64,000 nucleotides of DNA from Glandiceps talaboti (taxonomy: Eukaryota > Hemichordata > Enteropneusta > Spengelidae). Each line of letters starts with the position of its first letter. Position 1 is the first letter of the stretch. Made by a program: the position numbers and the translations under genes. The stretch covers positions 24,122,986 through 24,186,985 of the forward strand of contig NC_135561.1 of assembly GCF_964340395.1 (NCBI RefSeq), given 5' to 3'. The notes beneath the pieces were generated by a model that worked only from the letters and a program-made list of their open reading frames with translations, searched no databases and was not told the DNA's origin. Positions 1 to 11,094 of this stretch are shown here, one piece after another.

Positions 1-774
1 CCCAAGTTCGTTTCAGTTACTAATCATGATTGTCTCCAATCACTAGTTAATCTACTTCAAGGGAATACGGACACTCTCAATGCTAATTATTTTATTTTTG
101 CTTCAAGTAACACTTGTAATTTCCCTAGTGTTGAACATAATTGTACAAACAATTTTTCAGTTGATGGTATTTGTGATAATGTTGTATTAGTTAAGGACAA
201 TTTGGACAGTGTATTTGGCGAGTCTTCCTTATGTAGTGAGAACAACCCGAGTTCACATTGTAATATGCATACATTTGTAAGAAATAGGAGTTTTTCGTAT
301 ACACACTGTAGCGATGGTGACAATGATGTATTTTCTAAAGACAATATTGAAGGTGCAACCAGTGAACCTTGCTTTCAGGATGGCAGCACCAGGTGTACTT
401 CACAGGATTAGCATGGCGTTGAACTTGTAAATAGTAACAATTTTACACATTGTACCTGTGACAAAGTTGTATTTGCTAATGATAATTTGGGCAATGCAAT
501 AAGTGGGAGTTTTTTTTTACAGGATACTGTCAATGTAAACTGTTCGTTTGATTTACATAATGTAACCCACAACAGTAGAACCATTTATGCTCATGATTGT
601 CAATTTGTTGTAGCAACTGAGGACACTTTTGATACTGTATTTAATGACTATTGTGTGCAGGATGATTTCAATGTAAGTTCATTCTGTTATTCCACTAGTG
701 TTGTTAGTTCCATTTTACAACTTGATTGTGATTCTGTCACTACTGTATTTAAGAAGGGCAATATAGATAATTAA
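1..774 (+). pseudogene. Decayed open frame of unknown origin, probably retroelement-derived
   Basis: Frame 1 is open from the window edge to a TAG at 409, then open again in the same frame to TAA at 772, about 257 codons with one internal stop. The product is rich in Asn, Asp, Ser and Cys, with repeated phrases such as CDNVVLVKDNLDSVFGE and CDKVVFANDNLGNA, so it seems to consist of diverged internal repeats. I recognise no domain. It lies upstream of the DIRS-like remnant in the same orientation and could be the 5' part of that element, which is inference. The strand is opposite to the Ig gene. Confidence 0.3.
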
Positions 775-1129
775 GCCAGTGCCTCATGCTTAGGTACTTG
801 CATAGCACCGATCATGACAGCAGTACCAATTTTCAACATGTTCGCAGTGTTGACAGTGTTGAATTTACTTAGGATTACAGTTACTGTTATGGGTCGGGTG
901 TATCACTTAACACTAGTACTATTGTTAGTAATATTAGTGCTGATGACATCTCTCTCAATTTGATTAATTGTTGTTATCCACAGATTCTTCCAGATTGTGA
1001 TTCCTATCAAACTTCGTTATATTTAGCTGAGGTTCCTTTATGTGTTCATCCCCAGGCGTAAACTGGCCACCTGTCAATAAGTGTTCCGTTGACTGGCTCG
1101 TGGCTACTCATCCTCTTGTTTTTTTTTAG

Positions 1130-1560
1130 TCCAGGAAGCCTAATTTTTTGGGATCACGTATTCCGGTTCCTAATACTATGAATATTGGTGCTTGACGCAG
1201 TGGTCTAAGTGACTATGCGGACCACCTGGTTGCTGACTTCCTGGAGTACGGGTGGCCAGTAAATACTTGTATGTCCATTATATCAAAATTTAAGATATCT
1301 CCTACCAAATTACTATAGACGTTTCCAACCCATGTTACATTCTATAATTTGCTGAGGTCTAATTCCACAACTGTGTTGAGGAATCTTGGTAAATTTGTTT
1401 ATAAAGCTATGGATTTAAGACAAGAATTTTATATGGACAATTGATAGTTAATACTTGATAAGTTTACAACATTTTACAACCTGTTATAATGTATTCTGTT
1501 TTTCATTAAGTTATGTAATTGTCATTTTGACCTGTGGCCTAAAGACGAATAAACAAACTG
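1130..1560 (+). pseudogene. DIRS-like retroelement ORF remnant with 3' end
   Basis: From 1130 a frame reads RKPNFLGSRIPVPNTMNIGA, a TGA at 1193, then RSGLSDYADHLVADFLEYGW and PVN before a stop near 1315; farther on, FPTHVTFYN is recognisable in a broken context. By recall, the block RIPVPS-LNI-W-L-DYxD-DFLEFGWP precedes the reverse transcriptase in DIRS-like elements of many marine invertebrates. The TGA replaces the expected Trp. A candidate polyadenylation signal AATAAA lies at 1548. No intact reverse transcriptase or recombinase is present. The copy is inactive and antisense to the Ig gene. Assignment rests on motif memory only. Confidence 0.42.
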
Positions 1561-1764
1561 ATAATGAATATTCCCCAACTGATTTTTGTATGGCAAACTT
1601 ATCATGTAAATATAATAGCGGAATTTAACAACCTTGAAGGTTATGGTTATCAGTCTGTCTAAATACTTTATATATTTGCATACATAACATAGTAACACAT
1701 TTTTGTATGTTTTGAAAACTTGCCCGGCTATCCTGGCTTATCTTTCCAATATACACCATCATTA
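1561..1764. other. Non-repetitive intron sequence
   Basis: AT-rich sequence with no coding or RNA signal that I can see. It contains the first copy (1672-1685) of a 14-bp direct repeat whose second copy is at 2109-2122, bracketing the 31-bp array. Confidence 0.5.
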
Positions 1765-2107
1765 GACTATTGCTATGGGCATGGACATGTTGCTAGGCTA
1801 TTGCTATGGGCATGGACTTGTTGCTAGGCTATTGCTATGGGCATGGACTTCTTGCTAGACTATTGCTATGGGCATGGACTTGTTGCTAGGCTATTGCTAT
1901 GGGCATGGACTTCTTGCTAGGCTATTGCTATGGGCATGGACTTCTTGCTAGGCTATTGCTATGGGCATGGACTTCTTGCTAGGCTATTGCTATGGGAATG
2001 GACTTCTTGCTAGGCTATTGCTATGGGCATGGACTTCTTGCTAGGCTATTGCTATGGGAATGGACTTCTTGCTAGGCTATTGCTATAGGAATGGACTTCT
2101 CGCTAGG
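1765..2107. repeat. 31-bp minisatellite, about 11 copies
   Basis: The unit has the core GCTATTGCTATGGGCATGGA followed by CTTCTTGCTAG. Early copies carry GACATGTTG or GACTTGTTG, and later copies GGGAATGG then AGGAATGG, so variants are ordered along the array, as expected from stepwise unequal exchange. It ends in unique sequence about 150 bp before the 27-bp array. Confidence 0.95.
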
Positions 2108-2256
2108 CATATTTGCATACATTATTTAAACATTCATCCACGTAGTTGTCCATCCCTGTTGTTCTCTTTGCAATAAATATCATGCTTAGGCTGTGGTTTT
2201 GGAATAATTACATTACATGTCTGCCGACTGTTTTGTAAAGCACTCATTACACTACG

Positions 2257-5200
2257 TACCTGTCTGCATAGTGTATTGTATATTACCTGTCTGCCTAATG
2301 TACTGTACATTACCTGTCTGCATAGTGTACTGTACATTACCTGTCTGCCTAGTGTATTGTACATTACCTGTCTACCTAGTGTATTGTACATTACCTGTCT
2401 GCCTAGTGTATTGTATATTACCTGTCTGCATAGTGTGTTGTACATTACCTGTCTGCCTAGTGTATTGTACATTACCTGTCTACCTACTGTACTGTACATT
2501 ACCTGTCTACCTAGTGTATTGTACATTACCTGTCTACCTAGTGTATTGTACATTACCTGTCTACCTAGTGTATTGTACATTACCTGTCTGCCTAGTGTAT
2601 TGTACATTACCTGTCTGCATAGTGTGTTGTACATTACCTGTCTGCATAGTGTGTTGTACATTACCTGTCTACCTAATGTACTGTACATTACCTGTCTGCC
2701 TAGTGTATTGTACATTACCTGTCTGCATAGTGTATTGTACATTACCTGTCTACCTAGTGTATTGTACATTACCTGTCTGCATAGTGTATTGTACATTACC
2801 TGTCTACCTAGTGTACTGTACATTACCTGTCTGCATAGTGTACTGTACATTACCTGTCTGCCTAGTGTATTGTACATTACCTGTCTGCCTAGTGTATTGT
2901 ACATTACCTGTCTGCATAGTGTATTGTACATTACCTGTCTGCATAGTGTATTGTACATTACCTGTCTGCATAGTGTATTGTACATTACCTGTCTGCCTAG
3001 TGTACTGTACATTACCTGTCTGCCTAGTGTATTGTACATTACCTGTCTGCCTAGTGTATTGTACATTACCTGTCTGCATAGTGTATTGTACATTACCTGT
3101 CTGCATAGTGTATTGTACATTACCTGTCTGCATAGTGTATTGTACATTACCTGTCTGCATAGTGTACTGTACATTACCTGTCTGCCTAGTGTATTGTACA
3201 TTACCTGTCTGCCTAGTGTATTGTACATTACCTGTCTGCCTAGTGTATTGTACATTACCTGTCTGCCTAGTGTATTGTACATTACCTGTCTGCCTAGTGT
3301 ACTGTACATTACCTGTCTGCATAGTGTATTGTACATTACCTGTCTGCATAGTGTACTGTACATTACCTGTCTGCCTAGTGTATTGTACATTACCTGTCTG
3401 CCTAGTGTACTGTACATTACCTGTCTACCTAGTGTACTGTACATTACCTGTCTGCATAGTGTACTGCACATTACCTGTCTGCCTAGTGTATTGTATATTA
3501 CCTGTCTACCTAATGTACTGTACATTACCTGTCTGCCTAGTGTACTGTACATTACCTGTCTGCCTAGTGTATTGTACATTACCTGTCTACCTAGTGTACT
3601 GTACATTACCTGTCTGCCTAGTGTATTGTATATTACCTGTCTGCCTAGTGTACTGTACATTACCTGTATGCCTAGTGTATTGTATATTACCTGTCTGCCT
3701 AGTGTATTGTACATTACCTGTCTACCTAGTGTACTGTACATTACCTGTCTGCCTAGTGTACTGTACATTACCTGTCTGCCTAGTGTATTGTATATTACCT
3801 GTCTACCTAATGTACTGTACATTACCTGTCTGCATAGTGTATTGTACATTACCTGTCTGCCTAGTGTACTGTACATTACCTGTCTGCCTAGTGTACTGCA
3901 CATTACCTGTCTGCAGTGTATTGTATATTACCTGTCTGCCTAGTGTACTGTACATTATCTGTCTGCATAGTGTACTGTACATTACCTGTCTACCTAGTGT
4001 ATTGTACATTACCTGTCTACCTAGTGTACTGTACATTACCTGTCTGCATAGTGTACTGTACATTACCTGTCTACCTAGTGTATTGTACATTACCTGTCTG
4101 CCTAGTGTACTGTATATTACCTGTCTGCCTAGTGTATTGTACATTACCTGTCTACCTAGTGTACTGTATATTACCTGTCTGTCTAGTGTACTGTACATTA
4201 CCTGTCTACCTAGTGTACTGTACATTACCTGTCTACCTAGTGTATTGTACATTACCTGTCTACCTAGTGTACTGTACATTACCTGTCTACCTAGTGTATT
4301 GTACATTACCTGTCTGCCTAGTGTACTGTATATTACCTGTCTGCCTAGTGTACTGTACATTACCTGTCTGCCTAGTGTACTGTACATTACCTGTCTACCT
4401 AGTGTACTGTACATTACCTGTCTGCCTAGTGTACTGTACATTACCTGTCTGCCTAGTGTACTGTACATTACCTGTCTGCCTAGTGTACTGTACATTACCT
4501 GTCTGCCTAGTGTACTGTACATTACCTGTCTGCCTAGTGTACTGTACATTACCTGTCTACCTAGTGTATTGTACATTACCTGTCTGCCTAGTGTACTGTA
4601 TATTACCTGTCTGCCTAGTGTACTGTACATTACCTGTCTGCCTAGTGTACTGTACATTACCTGTCTGCCTAGTGTACTATACATTACCTGTCTACCTAGT
4701 GTATTGTACATTACCTGTCTGCCTAGTGTACTGCACATTACCTGTCTGCCTAGTGTATTGTACATTACCTGTCTGCCTAGTGTATTGTACATTACCTGTC
4801 TACCTAGTGTATTGTACATTACCTGTCTGCATAGTGTATTGTACATTACCTGTCTACCTAGTGTACTGTACATTACCTGTCTGCATAGTGTATTGTACAT
4901 TGCCTGTCTACCTAGTGTACTGTACATTACCTGTCTGCCTAGTGTACTGTACATTACCTGTCTGCCTAGTGTACTGTATATTACCTGTCTGCCTAGTGTA
5001 CTGTACATTACCTGTCTGCATAGTGTACTGTACATTACCTGTCTGCCTAGTGTACTGTACATTACCTGTCTACCTAGTGTACTGTACATTACCTGTCTGC
5101 ATAGTGTATTGTACATTACCTGTCTACCTAGTGTACTGTACATTACCTGTCTGCATAGTGTATTGTACATTACCTGTCTACCTAGTGTACTGTACATTAC

Positions 5201-7760
5201 CTGTCTGCCTAGTGTACTGTACATTACCTGTCTGCATAGTGTACTGTACATTACCTGTCTGCCTAGTGTATTGTACATTACCTGTCTGCATAGTGTACTG
5301 TACATTACCTGTCTGCATACTGTACTGTACATTACCTGTCTGCCTAGTGTATTGTACATTACCTGTCTGCATAGTGTACTATACATTACCTGTCTGCATA
5401 GTGTATTGTACATTACCTGTCTGCCTAGTGTACTGTACATTACCTGTCTGCATAGTGTATTGTACATTACCTGTCTGCCTAGTGTACTGTACATTACCTG
5501 TCTGCCTAGTGTATTGTACATTACCTGTCTGCCTAGTGTATTGTACATTACCTGTCTGCATAGTGTATTGTACATTACCTGTCTGCCTAGTGTATTGTAC
5601 ATTACCTGTCTGCATAGTGTATTGTACATTACCTGTCTGCCTAGTGTATTGTACATTACCTGTCTGCATAGTGTATTGTACATTACCTGTCTGCATAGTG
5701 TACTGTACATTACCTGTCTGCATAGTGTATTGTACATTACCTGTCTGCCTAGTGTACTGTACATTACCTGTCTGCCTAGTGTACTGTACATTACCTGTCT
5801 GCCTAGTGTACTGCACATTACCTGTCTGCCTAGTGTATTGTATATTACCTGTCTACCTAATGTACTGCACATTACCTGTCTGCCTAGTGTATTGTATATT
5901 ACCTGTCTACCTAATGTACTGTACATTACCTGTCTGCCTAGTGTACTGTACATTACCTGTCTGCCTAGTGTACTGTACATTACCTGTCTGCCTAGTGTAC
6001 TGTACATTACCTGTATGCCTATTGTATTGTATATTACCTGTCTGCCTAGTGTATTGTATATTACCTGTCTGCCTAGTGTACTGTACATTACCTGTCTGCC
6101 TAGTGTATTGTATATTACCTGTCTGCCTAGTGTACTGTACATTACCTGTATGCCTAGTGTATTGTATATTACCTGTCTGCCTAGTGTATTGTACATTACC
6201 TGTCTACCTAGTGTACTGTACATTACCTGTCTGCCTAGTGTACTGTACATTACCTGTCTGCCTAGTGTATTGTATATTACCTGTCTACCTAATGTACTGT
6301 ACATTACCTGTCTGCATAGTGTATTGTACATTACCTGTCTGCCTAGTGTACTGTACATTACCTGTCTGCCTAGTGTACTGCACATTACCTGTCTGCAGTG
6401 TATTGTATATTACCTGTCTGCCTAGTGTACTGTACATTACCTGTCTGCATAGTGTACTGTACATTACCTGTCTACCTAGTGTATTGTACATTACCTGTCT
6501 GCCTAGTCTACTGTACATTACCTGTCTGCCTAGTGTATTGTACATTACCTGTCTGCCTAGTGTACTGTACATTACCTGTCTGCCTAGTGTACTGTACATT
6601 ACCTGTCTGCATAGTGTATTGTACATTACCTGTCTGCCTAGTGTACTGCACATTACCTGTCTGCATAGTGTATTGTATATTACCTGTCTGCCTAGTGTAT
6701 TGTACATTACCTGTCTGCATAGTGTACTGTACATTACCTGTCTGCCTAGTGTACTGTACATTACCTGTCTGCATAGTGTATTGTATATTACCTGCCTGCA
6801 TAGTGTACTGTACATTACCTGTCTGCATAGTGTACTGTACATTACCTGTCTGCATAGTGTATTGTACATAACCTGTCTGCATAGTGTACTGTACATTACC
6901 TGTCTGCATAGTGTACTGTACATTACCTGTCTGCATAGTGTATTGTACATTACCTGTCTGCATAGTGTATTGTACATTACCTGTCTGCCTAGTGTACTGT
7001 ACATTACCTGTCTGCATAGTGTATTGTACATTACCTGTCTGCCTAGTGTACTGTACATTACCCGTCTACCTAGTGTATTGTACATTACCTGTCTACCTAG
7101 TGTACTGTACATTACCTGTCTGCCTAGTGTATTGTACATTACCTGTCTACCTAGTGTATTGTACATTACCTGTCTGCCTAGTCTACTGTACATTACCTGT
7201 CTGCCTAGTGTATTGTACATTACCTGTCTGCCTAGTGTACTGTACATTACCTGTCTGCCTAGTGTACTGTACATTACCTGTCTGCATAGTGTATTGTACA
7301 TTACCTGTCTGCCTAGTGTACTGCACATTACCTGTCTGCATAGTGTATTGTATATTACCTGTCTGCCTAGTGTACTGTACATTACCTGTCTGCCTAGTGT
7401 ACTGTACATTACCTGTCTACCTAGTGTATTGTACATTACCTGTCTACCTAGTGTATTGTACATTACCTGTCTGCATAGTGTATTGTATATTACCTGTCTG
7501 CATAGTGTACTGTATATTACCTGTCTGCATAGTGTATTGTACATTACCTGTCTACCTAGTGTATTGTACATTACCTGTCTGCATAGTGTATTGTATATTA
7601 CCTGTCTGCATAGTGTAATGTATATTACCTGTCTGCCTAGTGTATTGTACATTACCTGTCTGCCTAGTGTACTGTACATTACCTGTCTGCCTAGTGTACT
7701 GTACATTACCTGTCTACCTAGTGTACTGTACATTACCTGTCTGTCTAGTGTACTGTACAT
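2257..7760. repeat. 27-bp satellite array, part 1 (about 204 units)
   Basis: The plus-strand unit is TACCTGTCTGCCTAGTGTAC then TGTACAT, with common variants GCATAG for GCCTAG, TACCTAG, and ATTG for ACTG. Because 27 is divisible by three and the consensus has no stop in several frames, very long spurious ORFs appear on both strands. On the Ig-gene sense strand each unit reads GGCAGACAGGTAATG, the same donor as exon 10661-10923. A unit lacking two bases (TGCAG for TGCATAG) occurs at 3911 and at 6393 in the same variant context, showing an internal duplication about 2.48 kb apart. A degenerate partial unit may extend to about 2210. Confidence 0.97.
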
Positions 7761-8815
7761 CAGTGTTCTCCCCAGGCCCTTGAAGCGGCACGGCACCGTG
7801 ACGCTTGGACGGCAGGCCGTGACGCTTGACAATGTGCCGTGACGCTTTAGATCTTGCCCGACATCCTTGTTTATGATATGCTAATGATTACCAGACAGAT
7901 TTCATTGAAGTTTGCCGTCAGTATTGTTTTCGATAGGAATAAAATGCGTAAACCGCTAATGGTAGTGTGATTCACACTCGGTACAACAGCTTTCGGTAAA
8001 TCAAAGGCAAAACCGGCCCATCCGTAACGTCGGTTCGACCGTAGAAGCATGTCGGAACTGCCAGATTTTGACAACTATAAAATCAAACGATGCCGTGCCA
8101 TTTTGCTATAAAGTATAAAAGTTCGACAAACGCATGAAGTTGACATTCAGTGTCTAGTTAATTTTCTATGAGTGACAGAGTAACAGTGATAACACCGTAT
8201 GTCTCAACCCAAGAGCATGAGCATTCTTCAATGTCGTGAAAAGAGTTGAACAGACTAATGTACCTTTCGATAAAGTGGCAATGTTATCTCCGATTATCAG
8301 CTTCATGTTCAATTTTACCCTGAAAACACGTTTAGTTTGTAGTTTGACATTGTAATTTGTAGACTGATACATCGTACGACTACGCATGGATTTTCCAATA
8401 TGGCGGCCATGACGTCACAAACTATCGCGAGTTTTGGAAGTCCTCCATAGGGAAGTATAGTAAGTCTCGTGTATCACGATATTTCGGACTAACACGATGT
8501 CTGCCGGTTGCTGTACACAAACTTTGCGTGTTTCGAAAGTCTAATTTATCTGTGGACATTAAGATTTAAATAATTTCAGCTTTCCTAACAATAATAATCA
8601 ATAACACTACTTTATGAGTTTCTTTTTGGTGCTAATATTTTGAATTAATAAATTGGCCTTCAACTTTCCTTTGGTCACATGTACATGTACTACTTGTTTG
8701 ATATTAATTTTATTATGATGTACTTTGATTTTTCGGGAATATAATTATATGTAAATTGATGCTAATTTATGCTAATGAGCCGATATCCTATCAACAAATC
8801 CTGGGGAGAACACTG
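7761..8815. mobile_element. Non-autonomous TIR DNA transposon (1,055 bp) inside the 27-bp array
   Basis: The ends are perfect 16-bp inverted repeats, CAGTGTTCTCCCCAGG and its complement. The flanks carry a 6-bp duplication, GTACAT (7755-7760 and 8816-8821); removing the element and one copy restores a normal 27-bp unit. Just inside the left end, CCGTGACGCTT or a close variant occurs three times (7795-7848). There is no transposase ORF. A TGACGTCA palindrome at 8410-8417 next to a CCAATATGGCGGCCAT stretch (8396 onwards) resembles promoter motifs, with no proof of function. The superfamily is not assigned: a CAG terminus suggests hAT-like, but a 6-bp duplication is not the usual 8. Confidence 0.85.
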
Positions 8816-10660
8816 GTACATTACCTGTCTGCATAGTGTACTGTACATTACCTGTCTGCCTAGTGTATTGTACATTACCTGTCTGCATAGTGTACTGTAC
8901 ATTACCTGTCTGCCTAGTGTACTGTACATTACCTGTCTGCATAGTGTATTGTATATTACCTGTCTGCATAGTGTATTGTACATTACCTGTCTGCCTAGTG
9001 TACTGTACATTACCTGTCTGCATAGTGTACTGTACATTACCTGTCTGCATAGTGTATTGTACATTACCTGTCTACCTAGTGTATTGTACATTACCTGTCT
9101 ACCTAGTGTATTGTACATTACCTGTCTGCATAGTGTACTGTACATTACCTGTCTGCATAGTGTATTGTACATTACCTGTCTGCCTAGTGTATTGTACATT
9201 ACCTGTCTACCTAGTGTATTGTACATTACCTGTCTGCCTAGTGTATTGTACATTACCTGTCTACCTAGTGTACTGTACATTACCTGTCTGCCTAGTGTAC
9301 TGTACATTACCTGTCTGCATAGTGTACTGTATATTACATGTCTGCATAGTGTATTGTACATTACCTGTCTGCCTAGTGTATTGTACATTACCTGTCTGCC
9401 TAGTGTATTGTACATTACCTGTCTGCCTAGTGTACTGTACATTACCTGTCTGCCTAGTGTATTGTACATTACCTGTCTGCCTAGTGTACTGTACATTACC
9501 TGTCTGCCTAGTGTACTGTACATTACCTGTCTGCATAGTGTACTGTACATTACCTGTCTGCATAGTGTATTGTACATTACCTGTCTGCCGAGTGTACTGT
9601 ACATTACCTGTCTGCATAGTGTACTGTACATTACCTGTCTGCATAGTGTACTGTACATTACCTGTCTGCATAGTGTACTGTACATTACCTGTCTGCCTAG
9701 TGTATTGTACATTACCTGTCTGCCTAGTGTACTGTACATTACCTGTCTGCCTAGTGTACTGTACATTACCTGTCTACCTAGTGTATTGTATATTACCTGT
9801 CTGCCTAGTGTATTGTACATTACCTGTCTGCATAGTGTATTGTACATTACCTGTCTGCCTAGTGTATTGTACATTACCTGTCTGCCTAGTGTATTGTACA
9901 TTACCTGTCTGCATAGTGTACTGTACATTACCTGTCTGCCTAGTGTACTGTACATTACCTGTCTGCCTAGTGTATTGTACATTACCTGTCTGCCTAGTGT
10001 ACTGTACATTACCTGTCTACCTAGTGTACTGTACATTACCTGTCTACCTAGTGTATTGTATATTACCTGTCTGCCTAGTGTATTGTACATTACCTGTCTG
10101 CATAGTGTATTGTACATTACCTGTCTGCCTAGTGTATTGTACATTACCTGTCTGCATAGTGTACTGTACATTACCTGTCTGCCTAGTGTACTGTACATTA
10201 CCTGTCTGCCTAGTGTACTGTACATTACCTGTCTACCTAGTGTACTGTACATTACCTGTCTACCTAGTGTATTGTATATTACCTGTCTGCCTAGTGTATT
10301 GTACATTACCTGTCTGCATAGTGTATTGTACATTACCTGTCTGCCTAGTGTATTGTACATTACCTGTCTGCATAGTGTACTGTACATTACCTGTCTACCT
10401 AGTGTACTGTACATTACCTGTCTACCTAGTGTACTGTACATTACCTGTCTACCTAGTGTATTGTACATTACCTGTCTGCCTAATGTACTGTACATTACCT
10501 GTCTGCCTAGTGTACTGTATATTACCTGTCTGCCTAGTGTATTGTACACTACCTGTCTACCTAGTGTATTGTACATTACCTGTCTACCTAGTGTATTGTA
10601 CATTACCTGTCTGCCTAGTGTACTGTACATTACCTGTCTGCATAGTGTATTGTACATTAC
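8816..10660. repeat. 27-bp satellite array, part 2 (about 68 units), abutting the exon donor
   Basis: Same unit as 2257-7760, once continuous with it before the insertion at 7761-8815. No unit carries an indel that breaks the three-base register: on the minus strand the Ig exon frame runs open from 10906 to 8762 as repeated VMYNTLCRQ or VMYSTLGRQ nonapeptides. Higher-order structure is visible: the variant TACCTAGTGTATTGTATATT recurs with spacings of 270 bp (10 units) and 216 bp (8 units) around 9775, 10045 and 10261. The last unit grades into the exon end, sharing the peptide pattern T-x-G-R-Q. Confidence 0.97.
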
Positions 10661-10923
10661 CTGTCTGCCCTGTGTATACACCTTAGGTCCTTTTCTCCAC
10701 CTCATTGTAGGGTATGGTGTACCACGTATAACAGTACATTTGAACGCTACAAAACTTTGTTCTATCTTGGTAAAATTTTGTGTGGGTCCTATGACTGGAA
10801 TGACATTGACAGTAAGATGCCCAATGCCTTCATCCCAGCCTACAGGGTTTTCAGCACGACATGTGTATGCACCGGAATCTTCTTCTTTTAGGTTCTGCAC
10901 TACCATAGTCCGGTTATTATCAG
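10661..10923 (-). CDS. Ig3 second half fused to Ig4 first half (one exon)
   Basis: The exon is 263 bp; it enters in phase 1 after TTTTTCGTAG|CTGAT and leaves in phase 0 at CAGACAG|GTAATG. It encodes SDNNRTMVVQNLKEEDSG, AYTCRAENPVG and HLTVNVIPVI, completing Ig3, then Ig4 up to KCTVIRGTPYPTMRWRKG and a tail ending YTQGRQ. Unlike the earlier exons it carries the domain boundary inside, so an ancestral interdomain intron is absent. The donor lacks the usual G at +5 and lies at the first unit of the 27-bp array, whose units repeat the same donor. A less likely donor is CCTAAG|GTGTAT at 10681/10682; alignment by recall to Fas2 Ig4 favours the longer exon. The reading frame stays open through the whole adjoining array to 8762. 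Confidence 0.88.
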
Positions 10924-11094
10924 CTACGAAAAAGTATCAAAATATCAAATTTTTATTATTATAATGTTATTTCTTAATATTCTGTACATGATTGGTGGCA
11001 TGTGACTTAAATCGATGTGACTGTATAGACACTTACAATAGAAAAGTTTCATTTAAATCCATGTGGTTATGTGGCTCATTATTAAGATATATTT
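10924..11094 (-). other. Intron end with splice acceptor of exon 10661-10923
   Basis: The sense strand reads GATACTTTTTCGTAG at the acceptor (AG at 10924-10925), with a short T-rich tract. The unique sequence is only about 170 bp before the next satellite starts. Confidence 0.7.

Noticed and set aside
2134-7842. ORFs up to 1,402 codons on both strands with 9-residue repeats (PVCLVYCTL, LPSVLYITC, MYSTLGRQV)
   Set aside because: A 27-bp unit without stops gives open frames in several phases on both strands at once. There is no start context or non-repeat domain, so this is not evidence of a gene. Only the short Ig exon at one end is real coding sequence.
10681-10682. Alternative donor CCTAAG|GTGTAT for the Ig3/Ig4 exon
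   Set aside because: Also phase 0, but with weaker positions +3 to +6, and it would cut the YTQGRQ tail that seems to match the family; kept only as a possibility.
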